DNA of 64,000 bases from Streptomyces pacificus (GCF_011766325.1 NZ_BLLG01000017.1:1-64000), one strand, 5' to 3'; numbered from the stretch's first letter, positions 54,138-62,821 are shown. Translations and numbers: made by a program. Notes: generated from the letters alone by a model not told the origin.

Positions 54138-55175
54138 CTATTCCTGCTTCTTCCTGCGGGTACCGAACACGATCTCGTCCCAGCTCGGCACCGCCGCCCG
54201 GCGGCCCGGGCGGACGCCGTCGGCCTCGGCCTGCCGGTCCGTGGTGCCGGTGAGGCGGTCGCGGTGCCCGGTGACCGAGCGCGGCATCAGGACGTCCGTG
54301 TAGGCCGCCCCCGCGCCGGCGGAGGCCGCGGGGGCGGGGGGCTCCTCGGCCTCCGCCTCCTGGACGGCTTCGGTGCCGGGTCCGTCAGCCGCGGACCGCT
54401 CCGGCACGACCAGGTCGCCCCGGAAGCTCGGCACCGCCTCCAGCAGGCTGGTCAGCGAGTCCCGCTCGGTCTCTTCGGTCTCGAGTGCCGCTGCCGGGAG
54501 CTGTGCGGCACGGTCCGGGGCGCGGTCGAGCGGCCGGTCCCGGGGGAGCCGGGCGATTCTGGGTACGAACGGGGAGCTCGGCTCGTGGCTGACGCCGATC
54601 GTGTCGTCGGTCTCCCCGATCAGTGCCCGGGCCTCGTCGTCGGCGGCCTGGACGAGCCGGCGGGGCGGGTCGTACGTCCAGGTCGCCGAGTGCGGCTCGC
54701 CCGCCATCCGGTACACCAGGAGCACTTCCCAGGTGCCGTCGTCCCTGCGCCAGGAGTCCCACTGGGCGGTGTCCTTCTCCGCGCCCCGCAGCAGCAGCCG
54801 TTCCTGGACGGCCTCACCGAGCTGCGGTCCTGCGTTCTCCCCGGGGCGCCGGACGGGTGTCTTGCGGGCACGCTCCGCCATGAACGCGCGCTCCGCGAGG
54901 ACGGGCCCCTCGAACCGGCGCACCCGTTCCACGGGGATGCCGGCGAGCTGGGCGACCTCCTCCGCGGAGGCGCCCGCTCGTATGCGCGCCTGGATGTCGC
55001 GGGGGCGGAGGTGGCTCTCGACCTCGATCTCGATCTGGCCGAGGCGCGCGCGGTCGTTGCGGACGGCGGCGCGCAGCCGTTCGTCGATCGGAAGCGTGTA
55101 CTCCGTGCTGTCCGCAGCCTTCAGCACCAGTCGTGTGCCGTCGTTCGAGACGGCCACGACACGCAGTTCGGGCAT
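54138..55175 (-). CDS. sepH: SepH, septation protein (DUF3071)
   Basis: A 345-residue cell-division protein that stimulates FtsZ assembly in Streptomyces. The ATG at 55175 follows GGGAGG. The N-terminal conserved domain (about 1-95) contains a helix-turn-helix-like segment (RPRDIQARIRAGASAEEVAQLAGIPVERVRRFEGPVLAERAFMA). A long low-complexity middle (about 180-315) is Ala/Glu/Pro-rich. The C-terminal conserved tail is PSWDEIVFGTRRKK, the known FtsZ-related motif region. Signature parts are intact. It is divergent from an SD-rich membrane protein gene across 468 bp. Confidence 0.95.
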   Translation of the reverse strand: MPELRVVAVSNDGTRLVLKAADSTEYTLPIDERLRAAVRNDRARLGQIEIEVESHLRPRDIQARIRAGASAEEVAQLAGIPVERVRRFEGPVLAERAFMAERARKTPVRRPGENAGPQLGEAVQERLLLRGAEKDTAQWDSWRRDDGTWEVLLVYRMAGEPHSATWTYDPPRRLVQAADDEARALIGETDDTIGVSHEPSSPFVPRIARLPRDRPLDRAPDRAAQLPAAALETEETERDSLTSLLEAVPSFRGDLVVPERSAADGPGTEAVQEAEAEEPPAPAASAGAGAAYTDVLMPRSVTGHRDRLTGTTDRQAEADGVRPGRRAAVPSWDEIVFGTRRKKQE

Positions 55176-55643
55176 GGGGACCTCCCGGGTGGTGCCTGCC
55201 GACGTCACGTGCGTCGCTGCTTCCGCTAGTCGAGTGTGGCCTGCCCGGGTGCAGCCTGCCACAACCTTGCCGAGTTGCCCGGCGTGTCGGGCGTGGGCCC
55301 TGGACCGCCGTTATGGCACGGTTACCTGTTTGCGACGCAGGGTGACGGATGCCGTCACCTCGTATCGCAGGCGACCGTGCGGTGCCACGGCGCCGCCGGT
55401 TCGAGTGCCGCTTTCGGCCCCCTTTTCCCGGGGCCGCACACCCGTGAGAGAGACCGGACCCAGGGCTCGTCACAGTACTCCATTCGGGCCATCACGGTGG
55501 ACCGGCGCGCCGCCGGCTTTGTCGTGGAGACGGCAAGTTCCGTTTCCCTACCCCGAATTCAGGGGTGGCAAGCTTCACAGAATCCACAGAACCGGAACTG
55601 TTTGATTCGCCCATATGTTCCTTCCTGGTGCACGGTAAAACCG
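55176..55643. promoter_or_regulatory. Divergent region between sepH and the membrane protein gene, with an 8-bp inverted repeat
   Basis: 468 bp with no supported gene. GGTGACGG (55341-55348) and CCGTCACC (55352-55359) form a perfect inverted repeat around a 3-nt spacer, a possible operator. The right half (about 55550-55640) is less GC-rich, as a promoter would be. Confidence 0.5.
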
Positions 55644-56591
55644 ATGGGTGAGCAGAGGCCGGAGATGCACCAGACGAGGGATGATGCGGCGGAACGGAAG
55701 GAACGGCGGCTTGACCTGAGCCTTCCGCAGGTCGCGGGCAGTGCCGTCGCGGCGGTCGCGGCGGCGGTCCTCGCTTCCCGACTCGGCGTCTACGGAACGG
55801 TCCTGGGCGCCGGAGTGGTGAGTGTCGTGGCCACCTGCGGAGGCTCGGTCTTCCAGCACCTGTTCCGGCGAACCGGCGAACAGATTCGCGATGTCACCCG
55901 GCAACCCCGGCCCGAGGGTGCCCGGCCGCAGGGCGACTCCCCGGGCGCGGGGCCCCCGGTGTACCGGGAGCGGCTCGGGTCCGGGGAATTCGGCGAGGCG
56001 ACCACCCATGGCACCCGCGTCCGCGGCCGCAGGCGGTCCGCGCTCGCCGCCGTCGTCGTCTTCGTGGTCGCCATGGTCGGCATCACCGGCTACGAGCTCG
56101 CCTCGGGCCGGGACCTCAGCGGCGGACCCGGCACCACCGTGGGCACGGTCGTGCGCGGCGGGGGTGGCGGCACCGGCTACGGAGGGTCCCCTTCGCCCTC
56201 GGACTCGCCCTCGGGGTCGGCGTCGGACTCTCCGGGCGACGGCGGCGGGGAGCAGGTGCACCCGGACGGAGGACAGGGGAGCGGTTCCGGAACGGACACG
56301 GGGCCGTCCGCGTCCAGCGGCCCGTCGGAGGACTCCGGCACGGATTCCGGCACCGACTCCGGTGCGGACTCGGACTCGGGCTCGGACTCGGGCTCGGACT
56401 CCGGCACGGATTCCGGCTCGGGAGCGGCTGCGGGAGCGGACGGCGGCGGGGCGGGCAGTCCGGACCCCGAGCCCTCCGGGTCCGCCGCTGCGGAGAACCC
56501 TGCGGCATCCGCGCCGGCGTCGTTGCCCGAGGCGGTGCCCGACGCTCCTTCGGGGCAGGACTCGGGGGCGGGTGCCGGCACCGGCCCGTAG
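55644..56591 (+). CDS. Membrane protein with Ser/Asp-rich extracellular tail
   Basis: A 315-residue protein, unknown family. A hydrophobic region (about 28-65, SAVAAVAAAVLASRLGVYGTVLGAGVVSVVATCGG) is followed by a basic segment and a clear transmembrane helix (about 140-158, LAAVVVFVVAMVGITGYEL). The rest (about 165-315) is Gly/Ser/Asp-rich with repeated DSGTDSG- and DSGSDSG-like units, likely exposed outside. The start is uncertain: ATG 55644 lacks a good ribosome site; ATG 55665 is another choice. The gene is divergent from sepH and shares its spacer. A cell-wall role is conceivable but unproven. Confidence 0.65.
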   Translation: MGEQRPEMHQTRDDAAERKERRLDLSLPQVAGSAVAAVAAAVLASRLGVYGTVLGAGVVSVVATCGGSVFQHLFRRTGEQIRDVTRQPRPEGARPQGDSPGAGPPVYRERLGSGEFGEATTHGTRVRGRRRSALAAVVVFVVAMVGITGYELASGRDLSGGPGTTVGTVVRGGGGGTGYGGSPSPSDSPSGSASDSPGDGGGEQVHPDGGQGSGSGTDTGPSASSGPSEDSGTDSGTDSGADSDSGSDSGSDSGTDSGSGAAAGADGGGAGSPDPEPSGSAAAENPAASAPASLPEAVPDAPSGQDSGAGAGTGP

Positions 56592-56639
56592 CCCTCGCCG
56601 GTGGCGGTCCCGCACTCCCCACTCCCGGCCGCGCGGCCC

Positions 56640-57971
56640 TCAGCCTCCCAGCACCCGGCGCAGGTGGTCGTTGCCGAAGAGCCGGCCGGGGTCGAGCCGG
56701 TCGCGCAGCGCCAGGAACTCGCCGAACCGCGGGTAGACGCCGTCGAGGTACTCCGCGTCGCGTGTGTGGATCTTGCCCCAGTGCGGCCGGCCGCCGTACG
56801 CGGTCATGATCCGCTCCACCGCGGTGAAGTACGAGCGGTACGGCGTGCGCCTGTACATGTGCACGGCGATGTACGCGCTGTCCCGCCCGGACGCGGTGGA
56901 CAGCGTGATGTCGTCGGCGGGCGCCGTCCGCACCTCCACCGGGAAGCCGATGCGCAGCGGTGAGCGGTCGACCATGGCCTTCAGTTCGCGCAGTGCCGCG
57001 ACGGCGGTCTCCCTCGGAAGCGCGTACTCCATCTCCACGAAGCGGACCCGGCGGGGACTTGTGAAGACCTTGTAAGGGATGTCCGTGTAGGTGCGGGCGG
57101 ACAGCGCGCGGCTGGAGACCCTCGCGATCGCCGGTACCGCGGCCGGAACCGCGCGCCCGACGGAACTGACCACCTGGAACAGCCCGTTGGAGAGCAGCTC
57201 GTCCGTGATCCATCCGCTGACCGCCCCGGGTGGGGCGAGGGGGCCGGCGCTGCGGTTGTTGCGCTTGGTGCTGCAGTTGCCCGTGTGGGGGAACCAGTAG
57301 AACTCGAAGTGCTCGTTCTCCGCGTGCAGCTCGTCGAACTCCGATGTCACCCGATCGAAGGACATCGGTTCCTCGCGGGCCGACAGGAGGAACAACGGCT
57401 CCACGGCGAAGGTGAGGGCGCTGACCACGCCCAGGGCGCCGAGCCCGACCCGGGCGGCGGCGAAGATCTCCCGCTCCCCTTCGGTGCCCTTCGCCGAGAC
57501 GGTCAGCACCGAACCGTCGGCGGTGACCAGCTCAAGGCCCCGGATCTGCGCCGCGATCGAGGCCGAGTCGCGGCCCGTGCCGTGCGTCCCGGTGCTCACG
57601 GCGCCCGCGGCCGTCTGCTCCATGACGTCGCCCATGTTGGCGAGCGACAGATCCTCCCGGGCGAGCGCGGCGTTGAGCCGTTTCAGCGGGGTGCCGGCCC
57701 CCACGGTCACCGTCATCGCCGCACGGTCGATCTCCCGGATGCCGGTGAGGAGATCGGGCCGGACCAGCACGCCGTCGGTGGCGGCGATGGCGTTGAACGA
57801 GTGGCCGGTGCCGACCGTCTTCACCCGCAGACCGTCCTCCGCGGCGCGGCGCACGGCCTCGGCCAGCTCCCCGGTGGAGGCCGGAGCGACCTCCCGCAGC
57901 GGGCGGGCGGCGACCGTGCCGGCCCAGTTACGCCACGCGCGCCCCTTCGTGGTTCCGGATGTGCTCGTCAT
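56640..57971 (-). CDS. FAD-linked oxidase, D-arabinono-1,4-lactone / alditol oxidase type
   Basis: A 443-residue flavoprotein of the VAO/PCMH superfamily. The FAD-linkage His57 is in GTGHSFN; the PP-loop follows (TVTVGAGTPLKRLN). The ALO-type C-terminal domain carries GGRPHWGKIHTRD (HWGK), which is the substrate signature of the sugar-lactone oxidase family. The ATG at 57971 lies 44 nt inside the end of the upstream MFS gene (same strand), so translation is probably coupled. Known relatives include alditol oxidase and L-gulono-lactone oxidase; the substrate here is not known. No signal peptide is present, so it is intracellular. Confidence 0.88.
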   Translation of the reverse strand: MTSTSGTTKGRAWRNWAGTVAARPLREVAPASTGELAEAVRRAAEDGLRVKTVGTGHSFNAIAATDGVLVRPDLLTGIREIDRAAMTVTVGAGTPLKRLNAALAREDLSLANMGDVMEQTAAGAVSTGTHGTGRDSASIAAQIRGLELVTADGSVLTVSAKGTEGEREIFAAARVGLGALGVVSALTFAVEPLFLLSAREEPMSFDRVTSEFDELHAENEHFEFYWFPHTGNCSTKRNNRSAGPLAPPGAVSGWITDELLSNGLFQVVSSVGRAVPAAVPAIARVSSRALSARTYTDIPYKVFTSPRRVRFVEMEYALPRETAVAALRELKAMVDRSPLRIGFPVEVRTAPADDITLSTASGRDSAYIAVHMYRRTPYRSYFTAVERIMTAYGGRPHWGKIHTRDAEYLDGVYPRFGEFLALRDRLDPGRLFGNDHLRRVLGG

Positions 57972-59172
57972 CCCGCCCCTCCCGCGTCGGCGCCGGCCTG
58001 CGCAGCCGGCGGTACCCCAGGAACGCGACCACGACCGCGAGCACTCCCGCCGTCGCGGGCACCGCGTACGCGGCACCGGCCCCGTACTCGTCCACCGCCC
58101 ATCCCGAGGCCGACAAACCGAGTGAGACGCCGACCGCGAGCCCGGTACCGGTCCAGGTCATGCCCTCGGTCAGCTTGGTGCGCGGTACGTGCGCCTCGAC
58201 GAGGGCCATGGTCGTCACCATGGTGGGCGCGATGGCCAGTCCCGCGACGAAGAGCGCCACGGCCAGGACCGCCAGATTCCCGGCCAGTTGGAGGGGGATC
58301 ATACTCACGGCCATCGCGCACACGCCCAGCACCCATCGGCGGGCGGGCTCGCCCTTCAGATGCAGCAGCCCGAAGACCGCTCCGGCCAGGCAGGACCCCA
58401 GCGCGTACACCGCAAGGACCAGACTGGCCGCTGCCTTGCTGCCCTGCTCCTCGGCGAAGGCCACCGTGACGACGTCTACGGAGCCGAAGACGGCACCCGT
58501 CGCGACGAACGTCACGGCCAGGACGCGCAGACCGGGGGAGCGCAGCGCGGAACCGCCGCTTCCGGACGTGTCCCGGTGCGGTGCGGGCTCGGTCCCGCGC
58601 TGCGCGGTGAGCCAGAGGACGCCGACCGCCAGGAAGGCCGTCGCGAGCAGCGGGCCCGCCTCGGGGAACCAGACCGTCGACAGCCCGATGGAGACGATCG
58701 GCCCGACGATGAAGCACACCTCGTCGACGATCGACTCGAAGGCGTAGGCGGTGTGCAGTTCGCGCGGGGAGCCGTGGTAGATCGCCGCCCAGCGGGCCCG
58801 GGTCATCGCGCCGACCGCCGGAATGCAGCCGGCGCAGGCGGTGAAGGCGAAGAGCGTCCAGTGCGGTGCCCCCTGCCGGACGCTGACGAGCAGTCCCGCC
58901 ACCGCGGCGGCCGAGATCAGCAGGGCCGGACGCAGCACCCTGCGCTGGCCGTGCCGGTCGACCAGCCGGGACACCTGGGGGCCGAGCACCGCCGCCGAGA
59001 GCGCCAGGGTCGCGGAGAGCCAGCCGGCGAGGCTGTAGCGGCCCGTGACGTGGGAGACCATCGCCACGATGCCGACGCCCATCATGGACAGCGGCATCCG
59101 CCCGAGGAGGCCCGCGGCGGAGAACGCCAGGGTGCCGGGGGCCGCGAATATCGCGCGGTAGGGACTGGGCAA
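57928..59172 (-). CDS. Major facilitator superfamily exporter
   Basis: A 414-residue permease with about 12 hydrophobic segments. Loop signature DRHGQRRVLRP (residues about 65-75) is typical of MFS transporters, and a second related loop lies near the middle. TTG at 59172 was chosen as start, with GGAG about 10 nt upstream (TACGGAGCGCCGTC-TTG); the family's N-terminus (PSPYRAIFAAPGTLAFSAAGLLGR) begins right there. Internal Met residues would remove the first helix. The stop overlaps the oxidase start by 44 nt. The divergent ferrochelatase gene shares its 106-bp promoter region with a candidate iron box, so export of an iron-related metabolite is possible. Specificity unknown. Confidence 0.85.
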   Translation of the reverse strand: MPSPYRAIFAAPGTLAFSAAGLLGRMPLSMMGVGIVAMVSHVTGRYSLAGWLSATLALSAAVLGPQVSRLVDRHGQRRVLRPALLISAAAVAGLLVSVRQGAPHWTLFAFTACAGCIPAVGAMTRARWAAIYHGSPRELHTAYAFESIVDEVCFIVGPIVSIGLSTVWFPEAGPLLATAFLAVGVLWLTAQRGTEPAPHRDTSGSGGSALRSPGLRVLAVTFVATGAVFGSVDVVTVAFAEEQGSKAAASLVLAVYALGSCLAGAVFGLLHLKGEPARRWVLGVCAMAVSMIPLQLAGNLAVLAVALFVAGLAIAPTMVTTMALVEAHVPRTKLTEGMTWTGTGLAVGVSLGLSASGWAVDEYGAGAAYAVPATAGVLAVVVAFLGYRRLRRPAPTREGRDDEHIRNHEGARVA

Positions 59173-59215
59173 GACGGCGCTCCGTAAGGAATGTGAGTGG
59201 CGGTACAGCTTACTG

Positions 59216-59231
59216 GTGAGGCAAGCCTTAC
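59216..59231. promoter_or_regulatory. Candidate iron box (DmdR/IdeR operator) between MFS and ferrochelatase genes
   Basis: GTGAGGC-AA-GCCTTAC is a 7-2-7 inverted repeat with one mismatch. It agrees partly with the actinobacterial iron-box consensus TTAGGTTAGGCTCACCTAA (about 11 of 19 positions). Confidence 0.4.
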
Positions 59232-59278
59232 TCCAGTGCGGTTGTCCCGTTGTCGGAGCCTGGTGGGAGGATCGCCTC

Positions 59279-60421
59279 ATGGCCGAACAGCACGATCCCG
59301 CCCTGCGTGACCCCGCACCCTACGACGCCCTGCTGCTGCTCTCCTTCGGCGGCCCCGAGGGGCCGGACGACGTGGTCCCCTTCCTGGAGAATGTGACGCG
59401 TGGCCGCGGCATCCCCAGGGAGCGCCTGAGGGAAGTCGGCGGGCACTACTTCCTCTTCGGCGGAGTCAGCCCCATCAACGCCCAGAACCGGGCCCTGCTG
59501 GACGCGCTGCGCGAGGACTTCGCGGGCGCCGGAATCGATCTGCCGGTGTACTGGGGCAACCGGAACTGGGCGCCGTATCTGACCGACGCCCTCCGGGAGG
59601 TGGTCCTGGACGGGCACCGCCGGGTCGCGGTGCTCGCCACCAGTGCGTACGCCTCGTACTCGGGCTGCCGCCAGTACCGGGAGAACCTCGCGGACGCGCT
59701 GTCCGCGCTGGAGGCCGAGGGGCTGCCGCTGCCGCGTGTCGACAAGCTGAGGCACTACTTCAACCACCCCGGCTTCATCGGCCCGATGGTGGAGGGCGTG
59801 CTCGCCTCGCTCGCCGACCTGCCCGAGGACGTGCGGGCCGGCGCGCATCTGGCGTTCACCACCCATTCCATCCCGGACGCGGCCGCGGACGGTTCCGGCC
59901 CGGTCGCCGAGCACGGCGGAGGCGGTGCGTATGTGCGGCAGCACCTCGACGTGGCGCGGGTGATCGTGGACGCGGTCCGTGAGGAGACCGGCGTCGCCTA
60001 CCCGTGGCGGCTCGTGTACCAGTCGCGCAGCGGAGCCCCGCACATCCCCTGGCTGGAGCCGGACATCTGCGACCACCTGGAGGATCTGCACGGTGCGGGC
60101 GTGCCGGCGGCAGTGATGGTGCCGATCGGTTTCGTCTCGGACCACATGGAGGTCCGCTACGACCTGGACACGGAGGCCACCGGGAAGGCTGCGGAGCTGG
60201 GGCTTCCGGTCCGCAGGTCGGCGACCGTCGGCGCGGACCCGCGCTTCGCCGCGGCGATCCGCGACCTGCTGCTGGAGCGTGCGGCCACCGAGAGGGGGCA
60301 GTCGGTGCGGCGGTGCGCGCTCGGGGAGCTGGGGCCGTCCCACGACCTGTGCCCGGTCGGATGCTGCCCCGCCAGGTCCGAGCGTCCGGCGGCGGCCGGC
60401 GCGGACAGCCCGTTCGCCTGA
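59279..60421 (+). CDS. hemH: Coproporphyrin/protoporphyrin ferrochelatase
   Basis: A 380-residue enzyme that inserts Fe2+ into (copro)porphyrin in haem synthesis. The ATG at 59279 follows GGGAGG. Family blocks: LLLLSFGGPEGPDDVVPFLENVT, GGVSPINAQN, LVYQSRSGAPHIPWLEPDI, GFVSDHMEVRYDLD. Conserved His is in FTTHSIPD. A C-terminal Cys cluster (LCPVGCCP, C358, C362, C363) with Cys130 (SGCRQY) matches the [2Fe-2S] cluster known from actinobacterial ferrochelatases. In Gram-positive bacteria the substrate is coproporphyrin III (CpfC). The candidate iron box lies upstream; the divergent gene is an MFS exporter. Confidence 0.96.
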   Translation: MAEQHDPALRDPAPYDALLLLSFGGPEGPDDVVPFLENVTRGRGIPRERLREVGGHYFLFGGVSPINAQNRALLDALREDFAGAGIDLPVYWGNRNWAPYLTDALREVVLDGHRRVAVLATSAYASYSGCRQYRENLADALSALEAEGLPLPRVDKLRHYFNHPGFIGPMVEGVLASLADLPEDVRAGAHLAFTTHSIPDAAADGSGPVAEHGGGGAYVRQHLDVARVIVDAVREETGVAYPWRLVYQSRSGAPHIPWLEPDICDHLEDLHGAGVPAAVMVPIGFVSDHMEVRYDLDTEATGKAAELGLPVRRSATVGADPRFAAAIRDLLLERAATERGQSVRRCALGELGPSHDLCPVGCCPARSERPAAAGADSPFA

Positions 60422-60424
60422 GCG

Positions 60425-60528
60425 GCGGGCGGGTGTACACCGCCGCCGACGGCCGGGGACGGCCGCCGCCGGCCGGGGCCCTGTGCGGGCGGCCCGCTGA
60501 GCAGGTCCCCGTATGCGGGCGGGTGTAC
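60425..60528. repeat. Pair of 14-bp direct repeats in the spacer
   Basis: GCGGGCGGGTGTAC at 60425-60438 and again at 60515-60528. The spacer otherwise has no gene. Confidence 0.5.
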
Positions 60529-60646
60529 GCCGCGGTCGGCCGCCGCCGCGTGCGGACTCTTCCGCCCGAGGACGCAAGACGGGCGCCTGCCGCGAGCGCG
60601 GCACGCGCTCCGGTACACGACACAGCCACCACCCGGGAGCCATTCC

Positions 60647-61507
60647 GTGACCGACCCCCTGCACGACCCCTTGCCCGCTTCCCCGCATGACGAGCCGAAC
60701 GGCGAGCTCGACGGCGAGCTCGACGGCGAGCTGCTTTCCCTGGCGCTGGAGGCCGCGCGCAGGGCGGGCGAGCTGCTGCGGGACGGCAGACCCGACGACC
60801 TCGCCGTGGCAGCGACCAAGTCCAGCCCGATCGACGTCGTGACCGAGATGGACATCGCGGCGGAGAAGCTGATCACCGGGTTCCTCGCCGATGCCCGGCC
60901 GGACGACGGCTTCCTCGGCGAGGAGGGGGCCTCGACCGCGGGCACGAGCGGGGTCCGCTGGATCGTGGACCCGCTCGACGGCACCGTGAACTACCTCTAC
61001 GGCCTGCCGACGTGGGCCGTGTCCATCGCGGCGGAGCGGGACGGCGAGACCGTCGCCGGGGTCGTCGAGGTGCCGATGCGGGGCGAGACGTACCGGGCCG
61101 TGCGCGGAGGCGGCGCCTTCTGCGGCGACCGCCCGCTCCGCTGCCGGCCCGCCCCGCCGCTGGACCAGGCGCTGGTGTCCACCGGTTTCAACTACGTCGA
61201 GCAGGTGCGCCGCCATCAGGCGGAAGTGGCCCGGCTGCTGATCCCGCGGCTCCGCGACATCCGGCGCGGCGGCTCCGCGGCGGTGGACCTGTGCGACGTC
61301 GCCGCCGGCCGTCTGGACGGCTACTACGAGCGGGGCCTCCACCCCTGGGACCTCGCCGCGGGGGACCTCATCGCCCGCGAAGCGGGTGCTCTCACCGGAT
61401 CCCGCCCCGGCGAGCCGCCGTCCCGGGACCTGGCCGTGGCGGCGTCGCCGGGAGTCTTCGCGCCCCTCCAGCGGCTGCTCGACGACCTGGGGGCCTGGCA
61501 CGACTGA
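60647..61507 (+). CDS. Inositol monophosphatase family protein
   Basis: A 286-residue Mg2+-dependent phosphatase. The GTG at 60647 has GGGAG upstream. Metal-binding signatures: GEEGAS (about 90-95), DPLDGTVNY (about 106-114), and WDLAAGDL near the C-terminus (about 240). All three are intact. The N-terminal stretch GELDGELDGELL arises from three tandem copies of a 12-bp unit in the DNA around 60702-60735. The substrate could be inositol-1-phosphate, histidinol phosphate or another sugar phosphate. It is convergent with the small 57-residue protein gene. Confidence 0.93.
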   Translation: MTDPLHDPLPASPHDEPNGELDGELDGELLSLALEAARRAGELLRDGRPDDLAVAATKSSPIDVVTEMDIAAEKLITGFLADARPDDGFLGEEGASTAGTSGVRWIVDPLDGTVNYLYGLPTWAVSIAAERDGETVAGVVEVPMRGETYRAVRGGGAFCGDRPLRCRPAPPLDQALVSTGFNYVEQVRRHQAEVARLLIPRLRDIRRGGSAAVDLCDVAAGRLDGYYERGLHPWDLAAGDLIAREAGALTGSRPGEPPSRDLAVAASPGVFAPLQRLLDDLGAWHD

Positions 61508-61567
61508 GCACCCGCCCGGGCGGCCGCGTACCGCCGGGCTCCGGCGGCCGCACGCGCCCGGACATGC

Positions 61568-61605
61568 GCGGGGGCCCGGTTCCGCTTGCGGCACCGGGCC
61601 CCCGC
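61568..61605. terminator. Bidirectional terminator between inositol monophosphatase and the small protein gene
   Basis: A perfect 13-bp stem (GCGGGGGCCCGGT and its complement) with a 12-nt loop. Confidence 0.92.
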
Positions 61606-61612
61606 CGGCCGG

Positions 61613-61786
61613 TCAGACGCGGACGGCGCCGACCTTCACGCCGTGCTCCGCCGCGAGACGGTGCAGGTCCTCGAGCTCGGCCTGCTCGACCTCCGCCAGG
61701 AAGTCGTCGCCGTCCTCGCGGGCCTGCGTGAGGTCGGTCTCCGTGGTCCTGATGCGCTGCAGAAGACCTGCGGTGAATGCGTCCAT
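61613..61786 (-). CDS. Conserved small acidic protein (57 residues)
   Basis: The ATG at 61786 follows GAGGGGG at a good distance. The protein is helical and acidic: MDAFTAGLLQRIRTTETD, then EDGDDFLAEVEQAELEDLHRLAAEHGVKVG. It has no Cys, no signal and no membrane segment. The length and heptad-like Leu pattern suggest a dimeric coiled coil. I know no function. Its promoter region is shared with cutR and contains two palindromes. Confidence 0.8.
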   Translation of the reverse strand: MDAFTAGLLQRIRTTETDLTQAREDGDDFLAEVEQAELEDLHRLAAEHGVKVGAVRV

Positions 61787-61860
61787 GGTTGCGCCCCCTC
61801 GTCGTGGGTCGGTGGCGGGTGGTGGATCACGCGCACCCTCTGGGGGACAGAGAGACGGGG

Positions 61861-61874
61861 TGTGGCATGCCACA
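61861..61874. promoter_or_regulatory. 14-bp palindrome upstream of the small protein gene
   Basis: TGTGGCATGCCACA, perfect, 75 bp before the 57-residue protein start. Confidence 0.35.
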
Positions 61875-62046
61875 TACACGGCGTGATCGCGGGGTGTGCA
61901 CTCGTCCTCCCCACGGCCACCCCCGGGGAAACCTCAACTCGATCGCCTATCCCGTGAATTCCCGGCGCACGCCTGGTGCCGCCGGCTCGCTGCCCCGGGT
62001 GCCGCACGGGAGCCACCGGGGTCGCCTTCTCCGTCTTACAGCCGGT

Positions 62047-62058
62047 TTACGCGCGTAA
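62047..62058. promoter_or_regulatory. 12-bp palindrome near the cutRS promoter
   Basis: TTACGCGCGTAA, perfect, 110 bp before cutR. Candidate autoregulatory site for CutR. Confidence 0.35.
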
Positions 62059-62167
62059 GGGGCAGGATGGAGACGACAGCGAACCGATATTCGACCGTCG
62101 CCCCCTCGGGGTCGCCGTCGACCTGCCCGGGGATGGACCGGGCAGTCACAGAGGAAGGACCAGCCCC

Positions 62168-62821
62168 GTGCGCGTACTCGTCGTCGAGGACGAGCAACTG
62201 CTCGCCGATGCGGTGGCCACCGGACTGCGCCGGGAGGCCATGGCGGTCGACGTCGTGTACGACGGCGCCGCCGCACTGGAACGCATCGGGGTCAACGACT
62301 ACGACGTGGTCGTCCTCGATCGCGATCTGCCCGTCGTGCACGGCGACGACGTCTGCCGCAAGATCGTCGAGCTCGGCATGCCCACCCGCGTCCTGATGCT
62401 CACCGCCTCCGGCGACGTCAGCGACCGTGTGGAGGGCCTGGAGCTCGGGGCGGACGACTACCTGCCCAAGCCGTTCGCCTTCACCGAGCTCATCGCGCGC
62501 GTGCGGGCGCTGGGCCGGCGCACCACCGTGCCGCTGCCTCCCGTCCTGGAACGAGCCGGGATCAAGCTCGACCCCAACCGCCGCGAGGTCTTCCGCGAGG
62601 GCCGGGAGATCCAGCTCGCCCCCAAGGAGTTCGCCGTGCTGGAGGTCCTGATGCGCAGCGAGGGCGCGGTCGTCTCGGCCGAGCAGCTGCTCGAGAAGGC
62701 CTGGGACGAGAACACCGACCCGTTCACGAACGTCGTCCGGGTCACCGTCATGACCCTGCGCCGCAAGCTCGGCGAGCCCCCGGTGATCGTCACCGTCCCG
62801 GGCTCCGGCTACCGGATCTGA
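62168..62821 (+). CDS. cutR: CutR, OmpR-family response regulator
   Basis: A 217-residue response regulator. The receiver domain (about 1-115) has VVEDEQ, phospho-acceptor Asp51 in VLDRDLP, and LPKPFAFTELIARV (Lys). The winged-helix DNA-binding domain (about 125-215) has IQLAPKEFAVLEVLMRSEGAVVSAEQLL and VRVTVMTLRRKLGEPPVIVTVPGSGYRI. The length agrees with streptomycete CutR. The GTG at 62168 has AAGGA upstream. cutS starts 2 nt after its stop, so they form an operon. CutRS was found as a system affecting actinorhodin and later linked to secretion stress and envelope proteases. Confidence 0.95.
   Translation: MRVLVVEDEQLLADAVATGLRREAMAVDVVYDGAAALERIGVNDYDVVVLDRDLPVVHGDDVCRKIVELGMPTRVLMLTASGDVSDRVEGLELGADDYLPKPFAFTELIARVRALGRRTTVPLPPVLERAGIKLDPNRREVFREGREIQLAPKEFAVLEVLMRSEGAVVSAEQLLEKAWDENTDPFTNVVRVTVMTLRRKLGEPPVIVTVPGSGYRI

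Larger units (their letters stand above)
61787..62167. other. Divergent control region upstream of cutR
   Basis: 381 bp with no supported gene. Two perfect palindromes, TGTGGCATGCCACA (61861-61874) and TTACGCGCGTAA (62047-62058), may be operators. A possible -10 CAGGAT is at 62063-62068. Confidence 0.5.
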
